In this document: in pieces, positions 24,565-31,533 of the stretch
Numbering within the stretch: the first letter of the stretch is position 1
How the letters are laid out: every line of letters starts with the position of its first letter
From: a virus
Direction: 5' to 3' (one strand)
Virus record (IMG/VR): IMGVR_UViG_3300046733_001096
Coordinates: 1-64,000 of that record
Length of the DNA: 64,000 nucleotides
The notes under the pieces: model-generated
What the model was told of the DNA's origin: nothing
Seen by the model: only the letters and a program-made list of their open reading frames with translations
Database searches by the model: none
Program-made: the position numbers and the translations under genes

Positions 24565-24709
24565 ATTATTATTCCTTTGCTTTTTTTTATTTTAAGATTA
24601 ATCTTATTTGTATTTTCCATCAATGTCATAATATGCGGAATTATATATTGCCCAAGATATACTATTATGTATTTTGTGTTCTTGTTTTCTTAACTTTTTA
24701 TACCATTGT
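24565..24709 (-). other. Long untranslated leader
   Basis: About 145 bp between the predicted transcription start near 24709 and the S74 fibre gene. It contains the perfect palindrome TAAGATTAATCTTA (about 24592-24605) but no coding frame I believe. Confidence 0.45.
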
Positions 24710-24715
24710 GAGTAA

Positions 24716-24744
24716 AGTATAACACGTTTTTTCATTATTGTCAA
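24716..24744 (-). promoter_or_regulatory. Near-consensus sigma70 promoter
   Basis: Minus-strand TTGACA (24739-24744), exactly 17 bp, TATACT (24716-24721). Confidence 0.75.
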
Positions 24745-24751
24745 CAATTTT

Positions 24752-25726
24752 TTACTTTTTCCATTCACCTAATAAACTTCCATCTTTTAAATGTTGCAAT
24801 CTATCATTCCACTTTACTTCTTCGCCTTGTTTGATAATATTATCAATATTTTCAATGTAAGAATCCATAAAGTGATCCGGTAATTCTTTGCCTATTTCAT
24901 AAAATGAAAAACTTTCTCTTGCTGCAAATAACCAAAAACTATTTACACCAAAATTTAAACTATCGGGCTCTTCAAGGTAACAATACTTCCCATCTTCTAA
25001 TAGTTTTATTAGTTCGCCTGTATGTGCATATCTATGCATATGTGTGCCTGCTGGGGGGACTAGAGAAACAACATCTGTTTCATTTACTACACGTGTAAGT
25101 TTAATCTTACCGCGCATTTTGCGAATACCCTGTGATGATGTAACTTTAGGTTGTCCAAAATTGATACATTCCGCTACATTGTAACCTGAGTAGTCTAAAT
25201 ACCAACTAACAATTAATGCTTCTGCTGCGCCTAAACTATGACCGGTTACATATGTTGTCCATGTTTTATCCAATCGTGAAATTAGATCATCTGCAATCAT
25301 TTCTGCAGTTTTATGAAATCCTTTATGCAGTTCTATACCAAGTCTAAAACTTTTACTACGTAAGAAATTTATGTCTTGCATAGCATTATGTGAATTGCAC
25401 GTGCCACGAATAGAAATGTATTGTTTTTTATTCATTTCATCAAGTAATACTATATACTTAATATCATTGATTTCATTTATATACAGTTCATATCCATCAT
25501 ATAAGTTTCTTATAATATCATTATCTTTTTTATATGAGGCTCTAGCAAAATTAGCAAACCATTTTATATTTTCCCAATCAACTTCGTGTGATTTTGTAAA
25601 ATTTTGTTTGAATTTACTCTCAAGTGAATAACGTTTAATCATCCACTTACGAACTCTTTTTGCAATTTTAGATATTATCCATCCTTGCACGATCCATCTA
25701 ATCATATATGACATTATAAAACTCAT
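24752..25726 (-). CDS. Class 3 lipase
   Basis: 324 residues. The N-terminal 30 residues are hydrophobic and basic and may bind membrane (MIRWIVQGWIISKIAKRVRKWMIKR). The alpha/beta-hydrolase core has the nucleophile elbow TGHSLGAAEA, a Phe-Gly-Gln-Pro segment typical of fungal-type class 3 lipases, and NETDVVSLVPP for the Asp; a His near HMHRYAHTGE may complete the triad. It probably hydrolyses membrane lipids, perhaps to weaken the envelope before release. An exact TATAAATA late promoter supports late expression. Confidence 0.82.
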   Translation of the reverse strand: MSFIMSYMIRWIVQGWIISKIAKRVRKWMIKRYSLESKFKQNFTKSHEVDWENIKWFANFARASYKKDNDIIRNLYDGYELYINEINDIKYIVLLDEMNKKQYISIRGTCNSHNAMQDINFLRSKSFRLGIELHKGFHKTAEMIADDLISRLDKTWTTYVTGHSLGAAEALIVSWYLDYSGYNVAECINFGQPKVTSSQGIRKMRGKIKLTRVVNETDVVSLVPPAGTHMHRYAHTGELIKLLEDGKYCYLEEPDSLNFGVNSFWLFAARESFSFYEIGKELPDHFMDSYIENIDNIIKQGEEVKWNDRLQHLKDGSLLGEWKK

Positions 25727-25748
25727 TATAGTACTCCTACACTGAGTG

Positions 25749-25756
25749 TATTTATA
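25749..25756 (-). promoter_or_regulatory. T4-like late promoter of the lipase gene
   Basis: Minus-strand TATAAATA, 23 bp upstream of 25726. Confidence 0.7.
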
Positions 25757-25760
25757 ACAT

Positions 25761-27167
25761 TTAGTATTTCATATTATCGTCAATAGGTTTAGTTTCAGTT
25801 GAGGATTGTACCATTGTAAAAAGTGTTCTAACACCAAAACCCACTGCACCAGATGGAGTAATATCATTGCCACTTTCAGTCCATGCCATACCAGCAATAT
25901 CCAAGTGTGCCCAATTACGATGGTTATCTACAAAACGGTATAAAAACTCTGCTGCTGTGGTTGAACCTCCGCCCTTACCACCAATGTTTTTCATATCTGC
26001 AATCTTTGAGTCAATCATTTTATTCCAGTTTTTGCCCATTGGCATTCTCCAGAACCCTTCTCCTGCCAACTCGCCATGCTCAATAATAGTGTTACCGAAC
26101 TCTGTAGAATTTGTAAATAGACCTGCCATTTCGTGTCCTAAAGATACAAGTATTGCACCTGTTAATGTCGCAAGATCAATAATGCGGTTTGGATCATATT
26201 CTGATTGTACGTAAGTTAAAATATCTGCCAGAACCAAACGTCCTTCTGCATCAGTATTCAAATTTTCTACAGTTTGACCACTCAATGAAGTAACAATATC
26301 ACCAGGCTTAATTGCATTACCATCAGGCATATTTTCAACAAGTCCGACAATACCAACCACATTAGTTTGTACATTTTGTTCAGCGATTGCATGCATTGCT
26401 CCTACAACTGCAGCACTGCCTCCCATATCGAATTTCATATCGCCCATACCTGCACTTGGTTTAATAGAAATACCACCTGTATCAAATGTGACGCCTTTGC
26501 CCACTAGAGCAATAGGTTGTTCATCTGATCCTGCATTCCATTCCATTACTACTACATACGAATCTTTACGTGAACCTTGCCCGACACTCAGTAGCAAATC
26601 AAACCCCATTGTTTCTAATTGTGATTGGTGAAACACTCTAACATTAATACCCAATGGTGTTAGCACTTGATTTATACGTTGTGCATAGGTTGCGGGATAT
26701 AAAACATTACCTGGTTCAGATACAAGGTCACGTGCAAATGTAATACTGTTGTGAATTGATACCTCACGAACCGCATCGATATGAACTGCCAACGTGTCAT
26801 TATCTTTCTTAGATTTATATTTCTCAAAATTATATAATGCTAATTGCGATCCTTCAAAAATAGATTCATTAAAATCATTATTGATTTCAAAGTAAAGATT
26901 ATCAACATTGCCTTTATACTGCTTTGCTAGTTTGCCACCAAAGTTACGCCATTCATTATGGGTATGAGCATTTGTTTTTATTACAGTAATAGAATCAACA
27001 TTAATTTTAGATGGGAATGATATTGTGACTTCTCCAGTATCTTTTGTTGCCAGAGATTTTAGTCCACACACGCTAGATACTGCGCCACCTGATTTTTTAT
27101 CAAGTGCTTTATATTCCTTGGAATCATATAATACTACAATTGCGGAGTTGGGTTCATAGGAACTCAT
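25761..27167 (-). CDS. Leucyl/cytosol aminopeptidase (M17)
   Basis: 468 residues, near the size of bacterial PepA (about 500). The C-terminal catalytic domain is intact: VGKGVTFDTGGISIKP, MKFDMGGSAAVVGAM, NTDAEGRLVLADIL and DLATLTGAI supply the two-metal ligands and the catalytic Lys/Arg. It removes N-terminal residues from peptides. Next to ClpS, ClpX and tmRNA it would finish recycling of peptides made by Clp. PepA can also bind DNA in some bacteria, so a regulatory role is an alternative. 1-nt contact with the HIT gene. Confidence 0.9.
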   Translation of the reverse strand: MSSYEPNSAIVVLYDSKEYKALDKKSGGAVSSVCGLKSLATKDTGEVTISFPSKINVDSITVIKTNAHTHNEWRNFGGKLAKQYKGNVDNLYFEINNDFNESIFEGSQLALYNFEKYKSKKDNDTLAVHIDAVREVSIHNSITFARDLVSEPGNVLYPATYAQRINQVLTPLGINVRVFHQSQLETMGFDLLLSVGQGSRKDSYVVVMEWNAGSDEQPIALVGKGVTFDTGGISIKPSAGMGDMKFDMGGSAAVVGAMHAIAEQNVQTNVVGIVGLVENMPDGNAIKPGDIVTSLSGQTVENLNTDAEGRLVLADILTYVQSEYDPNRIIDLATLTGAILVSLGHEMAGLFTNSTEFGNTIIEHGELAGEGFWRMPMGKNWNKMIDSKIADMKNIGGKGGGSTTAAEFLYRFVDNHRNWAHLDIAGMAWTESGNDITPSGAVGFGVRTLFTMVQSSTETKPIDDNMKY

Positions 27168-27607
27168 TATTTAAATCCTCTTTCTTTCATTAATTCATTA
27201 TGTTTTTCTATGTATTCATCTTTAAATTTTGGATGTTGTGCATAATAATTTGCACCTTTACCACCAGTATGTGCAAGTCTCACACTGCCTGGAAAACCAT
27301 CAACATCATTTTTATGTCTAGGGATAAAATGAATATGAGGCCACATAACTGTTTGTCCTGCTGCTTCGCCCATATTCATACCAAAGTGGTAAGCATCAAT
27401 TTCACCTTTACTTCTAAGTTTATCTCCATACTCTACTGTTGCTTCTAATGTAAGTGTGATAAACTTTATATTATTTTGTTTAGGAATAAACAGTAAATGA
27501 CCATCACACACTGGCCATTTGTCTTCATATATTGCATAGTAATATTCATTTTGAAGTTGTAGATGTTCTGATTGTTCAAACGGAGTGTCTTCAAATTTTT
27601 CAATCAT
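27167..27607 (-). CDS. HIT-family hydrolase
   Basis: 146 residues from the ATG that overlaps the nucleosidase stop by 8 nt. A longer frame exists but lies inside that gene. The histidine triad is WPHIHFIPRH (H-x-H-x-x-x-H, slightly unlike the canonical HxHxH), with LLFIPKQNNIKF upstream. HIT enzymes cleave dinucleoside polyphosphates or AMP-linked substrates. It belongs to the operon of nucleosidase and aminopeptidase. Confidence 0.8.
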   Translation of the reverse strand: MIEKFEDTPFEQSEHLQLQNEYYYAIYEDKWPVCDGHLLFIPKQNNIKFITLTLEATVEYGDKLRSKGEIDAYHFGMNMGEAAGQTVMWPHIHFIPRHKNDVDGFPGSVRLAHTGGKGANYYAQHPKFKDEYIEKHNELMKERGFK

Positions 27608-28316
27608 GCCAAGCATCCAATATTGGCAATAAATGTGAAACAACTGTTGCTGATTTTTTTGAACTTTCATCCACAAATGTATCAAAATCTGTATGCGAAT
27701 CATTGCCTGCAAGATCGCTTAATACTCTGACAACCATGAATGGCACATTACATTGACAACATACTTGTGCCAATGCAGCGCCTTCCATTTCTATAGCATC
27801 AGCATTAAATTGTATATGAAACATTTCTCTTGTCTGCGCACAACTAAGATATGTGTCACCTGTGATTATTGTTCCAAATTTTACATCTTTGCCCAAATGA
27901 GATTGTAAATAGTTTTGCATTTCGCTACTCATTTCAAATGAGATTGGATCAGTTGTATCCTCTAGTGATGGAAAACTTCCTGGTAAACTGGAGTATACTT
28001 CTCCGTTTACGATAGCACCATAATCGTGTTGAATAAGTTTGTTAGCAATTATAACATCGCCGATATTTAAGTTTGGATTTAATCCACCGGCAACCCCACT
28101 GAATACAATACCCAAACATCCAAAGTGTGAAATTAATATTGTTGTTGTGACTGCAGCATTTACTTTTCCAATACCACACTCCGCAGCAATAACATCGATC
28201 CCATTAATCTTACCAATTTGAAATTTCTTTTTCATAACTGTTTTAGTTATTGGGGCATCATCCCATTTAATTTTTGAATACTCTTCTGGAATAGCGGAAA
28301 TCATTCCGACTGTCAT
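27600..28316 (-). CDS. mtn: 5'-methylthioadenosine/S-adenosylhomocysteine nucleosidase
   Basis: 238 residues, matching E. coli Pfs/MtnN (232). Catalytic features: ISAIPEE at the N-terminus, FSGVAGGLNPNLNIGDVIIA, DAIEMEGAALAQVC (substrate Glu) and VRVLSDLAG (catalytic Asp). It cleaves adenine from SAH, MTA and 5'-deoxyadenosine, removing inhibitors of methyltransferases and radical-SAM enzymes. A phage with heavy methylation demand would benefit. Confidence 0.9.
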   Translation of the reverse strand: MTVGMISAIPEEYSKIKWDDAPITKTVMKKKFQIGKINGIDVIAAECGIGKVNAAVTTTILISHFGCLGIVFSGVAGGLNPNLNIGDVIIANKLIQHDYGAIVNGEVYSSLPGSFPSLEDTTDPISFEMSSEMQNYLQSHLGKDVKFGTIITGDTYLSCAQTREMFHIQFNADAIEMEGAALAQVCCQCNVPFMVVRVLSDLAGNDSHTDFDTFVDESSKKSATVVSHLLPILDAWHD

Positions 28317-28319
28317 TAA

Positions 28320-29054
28320 TTAATCCTCTTCAACATTATATTCTAGCATATAACTTATTGCCAGATGTCCTTGTATACTTCTATCTATGTTTTTATTATA
28401 TACTATTACATCAGAAATGTCAACATCTATATTACTTACCAACTTGTCTAAATTAAATGGATTTTCTTCTGGTTTAATATAAGTATTATATTCATCTAAG
28501 TGCGATTTATAATTATATTTCTCTAATAAAAATGCAGTAGTTTTATCTTGTGGTGATCCAGGAATCGTATGAAAGTCGCCAGCAATAATAGTAGGCCTAT
28601 CTTTATATAGATTTAATAAAAACTCAATATCAGACTTTCTATCTAAATCATTGATAAGTGTTGAATTAACATCACTAGTATCTTGTGGATAACAAGGCAA
28701 AAACGTAATAATATTTACACCGTCAAGTTGCGCTCTTAATGCAGTGCACCCTTGAGACTTATGATTTTCACCAATTTTTACCACCTTTTCATAAGATGGT
28801 AATGTAATACTTTTCATCTTTGAAAATAGATGACCTGAATGATTTTTCCCCATTGCAACACATAAATTACCTACACCAGGTGTAGATTCCAAAAAGAACA
28901 ATCTGCAACCTATTATGGATTCTATCTCTTTTTTTGCTTCCATTGGTACACGTTGTAGTAGGAATACATCTACATCTTTGGCTGCATTGCGTAAATATTC
29001 TATTCCCCACTGCATGCCATCCATATTATATTGTAATACTCTAATATTAGGCAT
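28320..29054 (-). CDS. Endonuclease/exonuclease/phosphatase-like protein, active site altered
   Basis: 244 residues with the EEP fold pattern: RVLQYNMDGMQW, then TIIAGDFHTIPGS, and a final QGHLAISYML. But where the family has LQE for the metal-binding Glu it reads LLQRV, and the usual SDH near the end is QGH. So either another residue substitutes or the enzyme is weakened. It may act on DNA, RNA or inositol/lipid phosphate. Confidence 0.65.
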   Translation of the reverse strand: MPNIRVLQYNMDGMQWGIEYLRNAAKDVDVFLLQRVPMEAKKEIESIIGCRLFFLESTPGVGNLCVAMGKNHSGHLFSKMKSITLPSYEKVVKIGENHKSQGCTALRAQLDGVNIITFLPCYPQDTSDVNSTLINDLDRKSDIEFLLNLYKDRPTIIAGDFHTIPGSPQDKTTAFLLEKYNYKSHLDEYNTYIKPEENPFNLDKLVSNIDVDISDVIVYNKNIDRSIQGHLAISYMLEYNVEED

Positions 29055-29058
29055 TAAA

Positions 29059-29373
29059 TTATTCCGCAGGCTCTATACTAGTTGAAAGAGAGAATCCATT
29101 ATTTCTAGCAGCACGGGTTGTTTCTTCTACTTTTTGTTCTGCTATTTCCATATAATACATTCCAACAATTGCGCTACCTTCTTGATGAATTTTACCTGCT
29201 AGATCAGATGATGTTTCCATGGTATGACCAAATAGTTTCATTAATACTTCAATCACAAAATCAAATGGAGTAGTATCATCGTTATGCATGACCACATAAA
29301 ATCTTTTGGGCGAATCTAATCCCAAATCTATTTCATCAAGACTTGATGTTAATGTTCTTTCATCTGCTATCAT
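29059..29373 (-). CDS. clpS: ClpS N-end-rule adaptor
   Basis: 104 residues from the ATG at 29373; E. coli ClpS has 106. An open frame extends to 29454, but that extension contains a terminator and a late promoter and has no family match. The degron pocket is clear: HNDDTTPFDFV (His30, Asn31, Asp32, Asp33) and KIHQEGSAIVGMYYMEIAEQKVE (His63), ending SIEPAE. The gatekeeper Met of TPMEFV is Phe here, which may shift substrate choice. ClpS brings proteins with bulky N-terminal residues to ClpAP; no clpA is in the window, so host ClpA is the likely partner. Confidence 0.9.
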   Translation of the reverse strand: MIADERTLTSSLDEIDLGLDSPKRFYVVMHNDDTTPFDFVIEVLMKLFGHTMETSSDLAGKIHQEGSAIVGMYYMEIAEQKVEETTRAARNNGFSLSTSIEPAE

Positions 29374-29401
29374 AATTTTTTGTCCGTATTTTTGTGCTGT
29401 A

Positions 29402-29409
29402 TATTTATC
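29402..29409 (-). promoter_or_regulatory. T4-like late promoter of clpS
   Basis: Minus-strand GATAAATA just after the terminator hairpin and 29 bp before the proposed clpS ATG at 29373. Confidence 0.65.
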
Positions 29410-29439
29410 AAAAAAGAGAGGGATATTACTATCCCTCTC
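29410..29439 (-). terminator. Intrinsic terminator of the hsp20 gene
   Basis: Minus-strand GAGAGGGAT, loop of 6, ATCCCTCTC (29416-29439), then TTTTTT. It is 21 bp after the hsp20 stop. Confidence 0.9.
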
Positions 29440-29459
29440 CTGATATAATATCACAATTA

Positions 29460-29876
29460 TTATCTAATTGCAATAGTTTTAGGTTGTTTTTCTTCAGGAA
29501 CTTTTCGTTCAAGAGATACAAATAATAATCCATCTTCCATAGTTGCATCAATTACTTCAACATAATCAGCAAGTTTCCATTCTCTGGTGAATGCACGATT
29601 TGCAATTCCACGATGGATGTATTCACGGCCCTCTTGATCAATTTCAGGTTTTGAACCGGAAATAGTTAGTAGACCTTCTTTAACCGTGATTTCAATATCA
29701 CCACGACTAAAACCTGCTAGTGCTAATGTAATTTGATATTTGTCTTCATCAATAGACTCTACATTATATGGTGGATAACCAGTGTTATCCAAACGATTGA
29801 AATCATTTAGTAGTCTATCAAAACCCAATACTGAGCGATGAAAATCTGGTAAGTTTAATGTTGTTACTCTTGTCAT
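29460..29876 (-). CDS. Small heat-shock protein, Hsp20/IbpA type
   Basis: 138 residues from the ATG with an AAAGGAG site. The alpha-crystallin domain has PPYNVESIDEDKYQITLALAGFSRGDIEITVKEGLLTISG, then GIANRAFTREWKLADYVEV and ATMEDGLLFVSLERKVPEEKQPKTIAI, as in IbpA/HspA of alphaproteobacteria. It holds unfolded proteins for refolding or degradation. Marine T4-like phages often carry Hsp20; here it lies beside ClpS and close to ClpX. Confidence 0.92.
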   Translation of the reverse strand: MTRVTTLNLPDFHRSVLGFDRLLNDFNRLDNTGYPPYNVESIDEDKYQITLALAGFSRGDIEITVKEGLLTISGSKPEIDQEGREYIHRGIANRAFTREWKLADYVEVIDATMEDGLLFVSLERKVPEEKQPKTIAIR

Positions 29877-29943
29877 TTTGTTTCTCCTTTTAATAAGCAA
29901 GAATATAGAATCCCAATAGGCGATTCCAGTTAAACAGATGTTA

Positions 29944-30480
29944 CTACTCTTTAGTAACACCTGAAAGTTTTTGTAGGCGGCGGATGAAACCTTCATCATC
30001 ACGTTCACCTTCAAAAACAAATGTGTTTGACTTTTTGTTGTTTCGCAACTTAGTATACATTTCGCCTGCTTTGCCAGGACTTAATGTACCTACGTCAAAC
30101 ATTTCGTCACCAGATTTATCATAGACTTTTGCGCCCTTATTATCTTTAATAAGTACACCGTCTTGATTATAACTTGCACCAAGTTCAATCATCTGTTGAC
30201 GAAACTTTTCGTCTGTTCCCTCTGGAGCAATAACGAAAAGTGAATCTTCTGCCACATGTACTTCTTCTGGAGTGCCTTGATTTTCAATCCAATAGCCGTC
30301 CACAAAAAAGAAGCCATAACCTAACTTACGAATAGTTGCCGCAAGTTGCTTGTTACGCCTTACATTCTCTTCACGGTCATACTCGCCACGAAATGCTGTT
30401 AAAAGAGCAATAGGTCTATCTGACTTTGCGTGTTGCCAAATACGTGATAACGATGCCTCTTGTACATGTGTCTGTGTCAT
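29944..30480 (-). CDS. Conserved phage protein, 178 aa
   Basis: Alpha/beta protein: residues 20-60 (SDRPIALLTAFRGEYDREENVRRNKQLAATIRKLGYGFFFVDGYW) look like a nucleotide- or sugar-binding fold also seen in other tailed phages, followed by ENQGTPEEVHVAEDSLFVIAP. No catalytic motif that I can name. Overlapping early (30498-30526) and late (30507-30514) promoter elements lie upstream. Confidence 0.65.
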   Translation of the reverse strand: MTQTHVQEASLSRIWQHAKSDRPIALLTAFRGEYDREENVRRNKQLAATIRKLGYGFFFVDGYWIENQGTPEEVHVAEDSLFVIAPEGTDEKFRQQMIELGASYNQDGVLIKDNKGAKVYDKSGDEMFDVGTLSPGKAGEMYTKLRNNKKSNTFVFEGERDDEGFIRRLQKLSGVTKE

Positions 30481-30497
30481 TTTATCTCCCAGTAATT

Positions 30498-30526
30498 AAT
30501 ATAATGTATTTATTTAATAATGTCAA
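30498..30526 (-). promoter_or_regulatory. Early promoter with a late element inside its spacer
   Basis: Minus-strand TTGACA (30521-30526), 17 bp, TATATT (30498-30503). The spacer contains AATAAATAC (late-type) in the same direction, so the gene at 30480 could be expressed in both phases. Confidence 0.65.
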
Positions 30527-30528
30527 TA

Positions 30529-30765
30529 CTATACACCAATTTTTTCTGAAAAAAGTTTAATTTCTTTTGCAGGACCAATATTACAAGGTAAATCACCATG
30601 TTCATCAATGTAATGCTGTATTACTGCTTTATACCATAATTGGCTATTATGATGTGCTTGTTTGTTGAATTTAGCAATGCCACCTGAAGAACCATCCATG
30701 GTAAGTAACGCTCTGGATGATTCTTTCTGCAATGTTCTTAAATCTAGTGTATCTAAATCTATCAT
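30529..30765 (-). CDS. Hypothetical protein, 78 aa
   Basis: MIDLDTLDLRTLQKESSRALLTMDG..., a mostly helical protein with an HHNSQLWYKAVIQHYIDEHGDLPC middle. ATGA-coupled to the bS21 gene, so it belongs to the translation operon. No family recognised. Confidence 0.65.
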   Translation of the reverse strand: MIDLDTLDLRTLQKESSRALLTMDGSSGGIAKFNKQAHHNSQLWYKAVIQHYIDEHGDLPCNIGPAKEIKLFSEKIGV

Positions 30766-31016
30766 ATATTATCTTGTTGGCGTTTCATTTTTTGCCAACG
30801 CTTGCGTCCTGCATCTTTTGCTTTACGTTTGATTTCACTTGGCTTTACGAATTCTTTTCTAGTTCTAATTTCTTGTACTAGTCCCTCTTCGGTGCATTTC
30901 TTTTTAAATCTACGAAATGCCTTTTCAAAGTTTCCATTTTTTACTTCTACTGTCATGCCAGACTTCGCATATCTGTCAGCGTCATTTCCTTTTACATAGT
31001 GATTATTTTTAGTCAT
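30762..31016 (-). CDS. rpsU: Ribosomal protein bS21
   Basis: 84 residues (E. coli 71). It matches bS21: TVEVKNGNFEKAFRRFKKKCTEEGLVQEIRTRKEFVKPSEIKRKAKDAGRKRWQKM, a helical Arg/Lys-rich protein that sits near the 3' end of 16S rRNA. Phage bS21 homologues, including in SAR11 phages, are known and are thought to replace host bS21 and favour phage mRNAs. The first 20 residues are extra relative to the family. It overlaps the end of IF3 by 8 nt. Confidence 0.92.
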   Translation of the reverse strand: MTKNNHYVKGNDADRYAKSGMTVEVKNGNFEKAFRRFKKKCTEEGLVQEIRTRKEFVKPSEIKRKAKDAGRKRWQKMKRQQDNI

Positions 31017-31533
31017 TTTTTTGTATTAAACCTGTAATTCTATTGCCATTTAATTTTAATGGCTGTTCATATTTCCAGTTGGCCAGACTGTTAGAAATCA
31101 TTTCTATAAAATATGCCAGTACATCTTGCGACTTGGCATTTTCACGGCCTTTCATTTGTATTGTTATTTTAACTTTAGAACCATTATCAATAAACTTTTG
31201 TGCTTGGCGCATCTTTATTTGCAAGTCATGGATACCAATGCCGGGTCTAAATTTAACTTCTTTAACTTCAATAGCATTAGCCCTAGCAGATTTTGCTTGT
31301 GCCTTTTGTCGCTTTTTAAGTTCGTAGTTATATTTATTAACACTTACAACACGTGCCACTGGAGGGTTTGCATCTGGAACAATAAGAACCAAGTCAAGGT
31401 TTTCATTTATTGCAATGTGTTGGGCATCAGCATTTGACATTACGCCAAGTGCCTCGCCATTATTTCCAATGATGCGTAACTCGCTACTAGTAATATGCTC
31501 ATTGATTATTAATGTGGATTTGTTTTTATCCAT
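31009..31533 (-). CDS. infC: Translation initiation factor IF-3
   Basis: 174 residues (E. coli 180), full length. N-domain: LIINEHITSSELRIIGNNGEALGVMSNADAQHIA, DLVLIVPDANPPVARVV. Linker: NKYNYELKKRQKAQAK. C-domain: VKEVKFRPGIGIHDLQIKMRQAQKFIDNGSKVKITIQMKGRENAKSQ. IF3 keeps ribosomal subunits apart and checks start-codon/initiator pairing. With bS21 next to it, and many TTG/GTG starts here, it may tune initiation toward phage messages. It starts directly after clpX. Confidence 0.93.
   Translation of the reverse strand: MDKNKSTLIINEHITSSELRIIGNNGEALGVMSNADAQHIAINENLDLVLIVPDANPPVARVVSVNKYNYELKKRQKAQAKSARANAIEVKEVKFRPGIGIHDLQIKMRQAQKFIDNGSKVKITIQMKGRENAKSQDVLAYFIEMISNSLANWKYEQPLKLNGNRITGLIQKND

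Noticed and set aside
24604-24735. 43-codon minus-strand frame beginning MKKRVILYSQWYKK
   Set aside because: It overlaps the -35 to -10 region of a near-consensus promoter and has no ribosome-binding site.
28320-29054. Confident catalytic nuclease call
   Set aside because: The metal-binding Glu and the final SDH motif of the EEP family are changed, so activity is left open.
29374-29454. N-terminal extension of ClpS
   Set aside because: Contains an intrinsic terminator and a late promoter and has no match to ClpS.
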